Source of the DNA: an uncultured Clostridia bacterium
GTDB taxonomy: Bacteria; Bacillota; Clostridia; TANB77; CAG-508
Reading direction: 5' to 3'
DNA: 12,514 nt
Assembly: GCA_934149075.1 (NCBI GenBank)
Contig: CAKPDR010000021.1
Span: 1-12,514, forward strand
A program made the translations under genes and the position numbers. This document shows, in pieces, positions 7,601 to 12,514 of the stretch; position 1 is the first letter of the stretch, and every line of letters starts with the position of its first letter. The notes under the pieces are model-generated. The model made no database searches, was not told where the DNA came from, and saw nothing but the letters and a program-made list of their open reading frames with translations.

Positions 7601-8726
7601 AAAATTCTCCCCTTTTTTCATATTTATTAGAAATCTGTCTTAATATATCATATTTATCATTATAATATTTTTGAATAAACATTTTTGAATTTTTTCTATA
7701 TAATTTTTCTGCCATCTTATCTGAAATTTCAATAAGAATTTTTTCAGTTTCACATATAATTGGTGATAATTCATTCACATTATTAGTTGTAACATAGTTT
7801 CTACAAGCACATGTATGTTTACATCTTTTTCTAATAGAACAATTTTGGCAAATTTCATTTTCTTTATTAGAATTTTTTATCAAATTTACTCTTGCTTTTA
7901 TATCAATTCCATCTTTACAATTACCTATAATAAAATCTTTATTATTTACAAACTGCATACAAGGATAAAAGTTTCCATCTATACCTACATTTATATTTTT
8001 CATTCCAATTTTACAGTCTTTATTACAATCATATCCACTTTGTATATATGTTTTTATTTTATCATCTATTAATGGTATTTCTATATCATCTTCCTTCAAA
8101 ATCTTATCAGCATAAATTTCCGCAATTTTATTAAATTGTTTTCTTATTTCATCTAAGTCTTCATCTTGCCAATCTTGTGTATAGTCAAATAATAAATTTA
8201 TACTTTTAAATCCAATATCTATTAAATATTCAACATTTTTATATAATTGAGATAAATTATTTCTTGTTATTACTGACATAGATATAGCACCATCATATAA
8301 TTCCAAAAGCTTTTTTGCATTTTTTTCAACAATATCAAATGTTCCTTTTCCATCTGCCGTTTTTCTATTCAAATTTTGTGTTTCTTCCATTCCATCAATA
8401 CTATATGCAACATAAATAAATTTATTATTTTTCATGTATTTTATAAACTCTTCATCTAATAATGTTCCATTTGTCGTTATTCCATAGTAGAAATTAGTTT
8501 TAGATTTCTTTGTATTTATATACTCGATTGTATCTTTTATCATGTTTTTTTTCAATAGCGGTTCTCCACCATAAAAAACAATTATTGAATATGCTTGTTT
8601 TCTACTTATTTCATAATCAATTAGATCCTTTATACTTTCAAACGAAATTTCTTTATTTTTTTTATTTTCATAACAATATGTACAATTTAAATTGCACTTT
8701 TCAGTTAAATGAATAATATATTCCAT
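7575..8726 (-). CDS. Radical SAM/SPASM peptide-maturase-like enzyme
   Basis: A 383-residue cytoplasmic iron-sulfur enzyme. The radical SAM cluster motif CX3CX2C is Cys11, Cys15, Cys18 (TEKCNLNCTYCYE), followed by the SAM-binding GGEP at 53-56, TTNGTLL at 84-90 and SIDG at 109-112. The C-terminal SPASM domain is complete: Cys238-x12-Gly251-x4-Cys256, Cys270, then Cys293-x2-Cys296-x5-Cys302-x3-Cys306 and a distal Cys325, enough for two auxiliary [4Fe-4S] clusters. SPASM enzymes of this kind modify ribosomal peptides (thioether or carbon-carbon bonds) or mature proteins such as sulfatases. No sulfatase is nearby, and the small membrane peptide overlapping its 3' end is the natural substrate candidate. 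No recognition (PqqD-like) domain is evident. An AAGGAAG site precedes the ATG. The gene is more AT-rich than the housekeeping genes nearby. The substrate and reaction are inferred. Confidence 0.92.
   Translation of the reverse strand: MEYIIHLTEKCNLNCTYCYENKKNKEISFESIKDLIDYEISRKQAYSIIVFYGGEPLLKKNMIKDTIEYINTKKSKTNFYYGITTNGTLLDEEFIKYMKNNKFIYVAYSIDGMEETQNLNRKTADGKGTFDIVEKNAKKLLELYDGAISMSVITRNNLSQLYKNVEYLIDIGFKSINLLFDYTQDWQDEDLDEIRKQFNKIAEIYADKILKEDDIEIPLIDDKIKTYIQSGYDCNKDCKIGMKNINVGIDGNFYPCMQFVNNKDFIIGNCKDGIDIKARVNLIKNSNKENEICQNCSIRKRCKHTCACRNYVTTNNVNELSPIICETEKILIEISDKMAEKLYRKNSKMFIQKYYNDKYDILRQISNKYEKRGEFYGDKKCSK
7607..7614 (-). promoter_or_regulatory. Ribosome binding site of the small membrane peptide, inside the radical SAM gene
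   Basis: AAGGGGAG on the minus strand, 6 bases before the ATG at 7598-7600. It is among the strongest Shine-Dalgarno sites in the window, sits within the last codons of the radical SAM gene, and fixes the start of the peptide at this ATG rather than the one at 7619-7621. Confidence 0.75.
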
Positions 8727-8753
8727 ATTTTCTTCCTTTTATAATTATATCAA

Positions 8754-9461
8754 TTATTTAATCTCTTCTAATTTAAAATCCAACCCATCTGCACTAACAA
8801 GTTTAAACTGAATGCCTTCTATTTCACCTTCAATTGCATCATTTATAGAAGCTCCATGCAAATGACCATAATAACATCTTTTAACATTATACTTTTTCAT
8901 AAGTTCTACAAACTTTGCTTCTTGTTCTAACTCTATTTTTGCTTTTGTTATAGGTGGATAGTGCATAAAAACTATTATTTCTTTGTCATTGCCATATTTA
9001 TTTACCCCATCTTGTAAAGACAACTCTAGTCTTATAAGTTCTCTATTTATTAGTTTTTCGTCAGTTCCTTCATCTGCAATACTCCAACCTCTAGTACCAC
9101 ATAAAATTTTATTTTCGAATTCATAACTATTATTATATAAAAAATCTATATTTTCAAAATTATTTTCTTTCAAAAATTTTCTCATATTTGTTACTGTAGT
9201 CCACCAATAATCATGATTTCCTTTTAACATAAGTTTTTTACCTGGCAAACTTTTTAAATAACCAAAATCTAATTTAGTATCTTCTAAATATGTTTCCCAT
9301 GAAAAATCTCCTGGCAAAACAACTAAGTCATTTTCTTTTACTTTTTCTATCCAATCTTTTCTTATTTTTTCTTCATGACCTGTCCAATTATCCCCAAATA
9401 TATCCATTGGCTTAGGCACTCTAAATGATAAATGTAGGTCTGCTATTACAAATATTGACAT
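8754..9461 (-). CDS. Calcineurin-like metallophosphoesterase (COG1768-like phosphohydrolase)
   Basis: A 235-residue cytoplasmic phosphoesterase with the full set of dimetal motifs: DLH at 8-10, GDFSW at 51-55, GNHDYWW at 81-87, HYPP at 167-170 and GHLHG at 199-203. These supply the ligands Asp8, His10, Asp52, Asn82, His167, His200 and His202, plus catalytic His83. It has no signal peptide. The YWW following GNHD and the GHLHG ending are typical of the predicted phosphohydrolase group COG1768, whose natural substrate is not established. It lies 15 bases after tsaD and 27 before the radical SAM gene, so all three are probably on one transcript. I see no direct functional link to either. Confidence 0.9.
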   Translation of the reverse strand: MSIFVIADLHLSFRVPKPMDIFGDNWTGHEEKIRKDWIEKVKENDLVVLPGDFSWETYLEDTKLDFGYLKSLPGKKLMLKGNHDYWWTTVTNMRKFLKENNFENIDFLYNNSYEFENKILCGTRGWSIADEGTDEKLINRELIRLELSLQDGVNKYGNDKEIIVFMHYPPITKAKIELEQEAKFVELMKKYNVKRCYYGHLHGASINDAIEGEIEGIQFKLVSADGLDFKLEEIK

Positions 9462-9476
9462 ACTATTTTCCCTTTT

Positions 9477-10469
9477 CTATTCTCCAATTTTTAAGTTTGG
9501 TACTGCATTTAATGTATTTTCTGATAAATCACCATGTAGATATCTATAATATCCTGCTGCTCCTATCATCGCAGCATTATCTCCACATAATTTTAAATCA
9601 GGTTTATATATTTTGATTCCATACTGTTCTAATTTTTCAAATTCACTTCTAATATGTGTATTTGCAGAAACTCCTCCTGCTAAAACTACTTTTTTAATTC
9701 CTGTTTGTTTAATTGCTGTTTGAATATTTTCTACTAGAACTTCTGTAACAGCTTTTTCAAAACTCATACACAAATCAGCTTTACTTATATCGGGATTTTT
9801 ATGATGTAAATTTATTACTGCTGTTTTTATTCCACTAAAACTAAAGTCTAAATTTTCAAAATGAGTTTTTGGAAAGTCAATTGTTGCTTGTCCTTGTTGT
9901 GCTAATTTATCAACTTTTGGACCTCCTGGATATCCTAATCCTACAACTCTTGCTACTTTGTCAAAAGCCTCTCCTATTGCATCATCGCGTGTTCTGCCTA
10001 AAACTTCCATATCACAATAATCTTTTACATATACTATTTGAGTATTTCCTCCTGATGTTAACATACATAAAAATGGTGGTTCTAAATCTGGATGTGTTAT
10101 GTAATTTGCTGCAATATGCCCTTCTAAGTGATTCACTCCTACTAATGGCTTATTTAACGCATATGCTAATCCTCTTGCATATGATACTCCTACTAATAAT
10201 GCTCCTACTAGACCTGGTCCATATGTTGGTGCAATTACATCAACATCTTCAAAGTTCATATTTGCTTCTTTTAATGCTGTTTTTGCTACTCTTGAAATTG
10301 CTTCTATATGGTTTCTTGAAGCAATTTCTGGTACAACTCCTCCATATTGTTCATGAATTTTTATTTGTGTATCTATTATATTTGATAAAACCTCTCTACC
10401 ATTTTTTACGATGGCAACAGAGGTTTCGTCGCAACTTGATTCTACTCCTAAAACTATTATATCTTTCAT
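9477..10469 (-). CDS. tsaD: tRNA N6-threonylcarbamoyladenosine synthase subunit TsaD
   Basis: Transfers the threonylcarbamoyl group to A37 of tRNAs that read ANN codons, acting with TsaB and TsaE in bacteria. It has 330 residues, normal for the family. Visible marks: GVESSCDETSVA at 8-19, the metal-binding HLEGH with His114 and His118, TSGGNTQ at 138-144, GYPGGP at 179-184, GGVSAN at 265-270 and CGDNAAMIG at 295-303 with the third metal ligand Asp297. The ATG has an AGGAG site 7 bases upstream. Its common partners tsaB, tsaE and rimI are not in this window. It is placed 13 bases after the M50 protease gene. Confidence 0.97.
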   Translation of the reverse strand: MKDIIVLGVESSCDETSVAIVKNGREVLSNIIDTQIKIHEQYGGVVPEIASRNHIEAISRVAKTALKEANMNFEDVDVIAPTYGPGLVGALLVGVSYARGLAYALNKPLVGVNHLEGHIAANYITHPDLEPPFLCMLTSGGNTQIVYVKDYCDMEVLGRTRDDAIGEAFDKVARVVGLGYPGGPKVDKLAQQGQATIDFPKTHFENLDFSFSGIKTAVINLHHKNPDISKADLCMSFEKAVTEVLVENIQTAIKQTGIKKVVLAGGVSANTHIRSEFEKLEQYGIKIYKPDLKLCGDNAAMIGAAGYYRYLHGDLSENTLNAVPNLKIGE

Positions 10470-10482
10470 GTCTATTCTCCTA

Positions 10483-11220
10483 TTATGATATTTTGAATAT
10501 TGTCATTGCTAATCCCAATATTTGATTTGTCATCCATCCAATTATTGGTGATATTAATCTTCCTGCAATTCCTGTTATCCATATAATTAAAAATATAAAA
10601 TAAAATGTTTGCTCATGTTCTATGAACCATGATTTAGCATTATGTGGCAATATTGGTAAAAAGATTTTTGATCCATCTAGTGGTGGTAATGGTATTAAGT
10701 TAAATACCCCTAAACCAATATTCATTGTAATAATATAAATAATTATTGATACAATTATTATCCCTATTTTGCTCATCACAAATACCGCCCCAGCAAATTT
10801 CATAATTGCACAATATATAAGTGCAAATACAATTGCAGTTATAAAATTCATTAGTGGTCCTGCAAATGATACTATTGCATCTGCTTTTTCTACTGATATA
10901 TTTCTGTTATAATTTCTTGGGTCTATTTGTACTGGCTTTCCCCATCCTATATGTGCAAATAGTAACATTGCTAATCCTAATGGATCAACATGATCAAATG
11001 GATTTAGACTAAGTCTTCCTTGTCTTAATGGTGTATCATCTCCTAATTTGTATGCTGCAAATGCATGACCAAATTCGTGCACCGTTATTGCTAATAATAC
11101 TGCTGGAACTGATAATATTAAATCAAATATTCCTGCTGTTCCATAACTTGCTAGTGATAACACTACTAATATTCCTATTATTATATATAATGTTTTTTTA
11201 TCAAAATTAAATCCAAACAT
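10483..11220 (-). CDS. Site-2 protease family (M50) membrane metallopeptidase
   Basis: An intramembrane zinc protease of 245 residues with about five or six hydrophobic segments. The zinc motif HEFGH (48-52, with catalytic Glu49) lies in a membrane helix. The second conserved site, NLIPLPPLDG, ends with the zinc ligand Asp182. In between are LNPFDHVDPLG (72-82) and AGPLMNF (120-126). There is no PDZ domain, which places it in the short YwhC-like group whose physiological substrates are mostly unknown, rather than with RseP or SpoIVFB. The AGGAG site and a strong extended -10 promoter immediately upstream make it the first gene of its transcript. Confidence 0.93.
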   Translation of the reverse strand: MFGFNFDKKTLYIIIGILVVLSLASYGTAGIFDLILSVPAVLLAITVHEFGHAFAAYKLGDDTPLRQGRLSLNPFDHVDPLGLAMLLFAHIGWGKPVQIDPRNYNRNISVEKADAIVSFAGPLMNFITAIVFALIYCAIMKFAGAVFVMSKIGIIIVSIIIYIITMNIGLGVFNLIPLPPLDGSKIFLPILPHNAKSWFIEHEQTFYFIFLIIWITGIAGRLISPIIGWMTNQILGLAMTIFKIS

Positions 11221-11248
11221 AAATCTTCTCCTATCTTTTTTCTTTTAT

Positions 11249-11277
11249 AATATATCATAAATTGATATAAAATACAA
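11249..11277 (-). promoter_or_regulatory. Extended -10 promoter for the M50 protease-tsaD unit
   Basis: On the minus strand: -35 TTGTAT (11272-11277), a 17-base spacer and -10 TATATT (11249-11254) preceded by TGA. It lies between the terminator at 11288-11319 and the M50 start codon, with a leader of roughly 22 bases. It probably drives the string from the protease down to the terminator at 7120-7148. Confidence 0.72.
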
Positions 11278-11287
11278 CTATTTCATT

Positions 11288-11319
11288 CAAAAATAGAGCA
11301 TATATAAAATACGCTCTAT
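11288..11319 (-). terminator. Intrinsic terminator after the fic gene
   Basis: Arms of 11 bases (11293-11303 and 11309-11319) pair perfectly apart from one G-U around a 5-base loop. The minus-strand RNA continues into a short U run (11293-11289). The TAG stop of the fic gene (11316-11318) lies inside the first arm, so ribosomes finishing fic would reach into the hairpin. Confidence 0.82.
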
Positions 11320-11921
11320 AATTCATCTGTTTTAAATGCAAGGTAACCTTCATATAAATAACTATTATCTATCCCTTTCATGTATACTTCTCTATCATTT
11401 ACCTTATCATTTAAACTTTGTTTTAATAATTCTTTAATTTCTATATCTTTTATTGGACTTCGTTCCATTGCAAGTAAGTAATCTGTTTTATCAACTTTAC
11501 TCCAATCAACAACTAAATTTAATTCTTTTTTTAAAATTAAATCTAGCCAAATTCTTGTACTTCTTCCATTTCCTTCTCTAAAAGGATGTGCTATATTCAT
11601 TTCTACATATTTTTCTATTATTTCATCATATGTAGATTGTGGCATCTTTTCAATATTTTTTATTGCTTCTTCAAGATATGCAAGAGGTGTAAATCTAAAA
11701 TTACCTTTTGCTATATTTACTTTTCTTAGCTCTCCTGCAAATTCATATATTTCTTCAAATAAATATTTATGAATTTGTTTTAAGGTTTCAAATGTTCCTG
11801 GTTCTAAGGTATTCAAATAACCTGTTTCAAACATTTTTTTTGCACAAGATTTGCTAATTCTTTCTTCTTCTCTTGCTAATTCTGCTTGGTCAGTAATATT
11901 TAATTTATTTTCTAAAGCCAT
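11316..11921 (-). CDS. fic: Fic-family AMP transferase, class III (self-inhibited by C-terminal helix)
   Basis: Fic enzymes transfer AMP from ATP to hydroxyl side chains of target proteins. The 201-residue protein has the complete catalytic motif HPFREGNGRSTR starting at His112, and the target-docking flap KGNFRFTP at 72-79. Near the C-terminus is SYLYEG (Ser187 to Gly192), which matches the (S/T)xxxE(G/N) inhibitory motif; Glu191 would block productive ATP binding. Overall it resembles the Neisseria meningitidis Fic protein, a class III enzyme that modifies DNA gyrase and topoisomerase IV and is relieved by self-AMPylation of a tyrosine in this helix. Tyr188 is the matching position, from my recollection of that sequence. 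No separate antitoxin gene is needed and none is adjacent. The ATG has an AAGGAG site. It follows lysS by 20 bases and ends in a terminator. Confidence 0.93.
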   Translation of the reverse strand: MALENKLNITDQAELAREEERISKSCAKKMFETGYLNTLEPGTFETLKQIHKYLFEEIYEFAGELRKVNIAKGNFRFTPLAYLEEAIKNIEKMPQSTYDEIIEKYVEMNIAHPFREGNGRSTRIWLDLILKKELNLVVDWSKVDKTDYLLAMERSPIKDIEIKELLKQSLNDKVNDREVYMKGIDNSYLYEGYLAFKTDEL

Positions 11922-11941
11922 TTTTGTCTCCTTTCAGAGTT

Positions 11942-12514
11942 TTAATTAAGTGGTTTCATTGTCGGGAATAATAATACATCTCTTATTGATGCAGAATCTG
12001 TTAATAACATAACTAATCTATCAATTCCTATTCCTAGTCCACCTGTTGGAGGCATACCATATTCAAGTGCATTAATAAAATCTTCATCCATCATATTAGC
12101 CTCTTCATCACCAGCGTCTCTTGCTTCTGCTTGTTTTTTAAATCTTTCATATTGATCAATTGGATCATTTAATTCTGAATAAGCATTTCCATATTCTCTA
12201 CCACCAATAAATACTTCAAATCTTTCTGTTAATCTCTTATCTCTTGGTTTTCTCTTTGTTAATGGTGATACCTCTACAGGGTAATCATATATAAATGTTG
12301 GTTGTATTAATGTTTCTTCTACAAATTCTTCAAAGAATGTATTTATTATATCTCCTCTTGTTTTCTTAATTGGATCTATTTCTACTTTCTTTTCTTCAGC
12401 AATTGCTATTGCTTGCTCATCTGTTTCAATTATATTAAAGTCAACACCTGTTACTTCTTTTATTGCTTCTATCATTGAAATTCTTTTCCATGGTGATTCT
12501 AAATCTAAATCTGT
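11942..12514 (-). CDS. lysS: Lysyl-tRNA synthetase (class II), C-terminal part
   Basis: The last 191 codons with the stop are present, and the beginning is outside the window; the frame is open to the edge, with TDLDLESPWKRIS ahead of the first methionine. The enzyme attaches lysine to tRNA-Lys. The catalytic domain shows PVEVSPLTKRK, RFEVFIGGREYGNAYSELNDP, the glutamate-rich segment after it, and class II motif 3 at the end (GGLGIGIDRLVMLL followed by SIRDVLLFP). The C-terminal residues are TMKPLN. It is followed by fic at 20 bases, so the two are likely co-transcribed. Confidence 0.96.
   Translation of the reverse strand, partial: TDLDLESPWKRISMIEAIKEVTGVDFNIIETDEQAIAIAEEKKVEIDPIKKTRGDIINTFFEEFVEETLIQPTFIYDYPVEVSPLTKRKPRDKRLTERFEVFIGGREYGNAYSELNDPIDQYERFKKQAEARDAGDEEANMMDEDFINALEYGMPPTGGLGIGIDRLVMLLTDSASIRDVLLFPTMKPLN

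Noticed and set aside
8739..8747. TATAAT-like sequence just upstream of the radical SAM gene, a possible internal promoter.
   Set aside because: No acceptable -35 at 16-18 bases; the nearest TTGGAT is about 28 bases away. Read-through from tsaD is simpler.
9869..10525. Long plus-strand open frame opposite tsaD (218 codons).
   Set aside because: Leucine-rich translation typical of the shadow of a real gene; tsaD on the other strand has every family motif. The same applies to the other plus-strand frames.

Overview
This is a gene-dense, low-GC window in which every gene I can support lies on the minus strand, so transcription runs from high to low coordinates. The GGAGG-type ribosome sites, the low GC, the use of TGA as a stop (so the standard code), and clostridial-type families (FucO-like dehydrogenase, radical SAM/SPASM enzyme, adjacent priA and def) suggest an anaerobic Firmicute, probably a member of the Clostridia. 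I cannot name a genus.

Read in the direction of transcription, the layout is as follows. (1) The 3' end of lysS (class II lysyl-tRNA synthetase), followed 20 bases later by a Fic-family AMP transferase with its own C-terminal inhibitory helix, ending at a strong intrinsic terminator. (2) A new unit starting at an extended -10 promoter: M50 site-2-type protease, tsaD (tRNA t6A), a calcineurin-like phosphoesterase, a radical SAM/SPASM enzyme and a 148-residue membrane peptide whose start overlaps the enzyme's 3' end. It closes with a second strong terminator at 7120-7148. (3) A third unit from a good promoter just beyond that terminator: a minimal nucleotidyltransferase and HEPN pair (toxin-antitoxin-like), then recG, a 62-residue two-helix membrane protein, priA and def. 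(4) A gene for an anchored, probably extracytoplasmic 220-residue protein with an extended -10 promoter, and then the 5' part of a FucO-like iron-dependent alcohol dehydrogenase that runs off the window.

Most of the window is housekeeping: tRNA charging and modification, replication restart and fork repair (RecG, PriA), and N-terminal deformylation (Def). Three accessory modules are set among these genes: the Fic protein, the radical SAM and peptide pair, and the MNT/HEPN pair. The radical SAM and peptide pair is the best candidate for an undescribed system. The enzyme has a complete set of SPASM cysteines and is translationally coupled to a small protein with a leader-like N-terminus, a CxxxC motif and hydrophobic helices. 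Its DNA is also more AT-rich than its neighbours in the rows I counted. The Fic and MNT/HEPN modules belong to known families but carry intact active and regulatory motifs. No gene-free stretch exceeds about 115 bases, and I see no tRNA, rRNA, CRISPR array, insertion sequence or attachment site.
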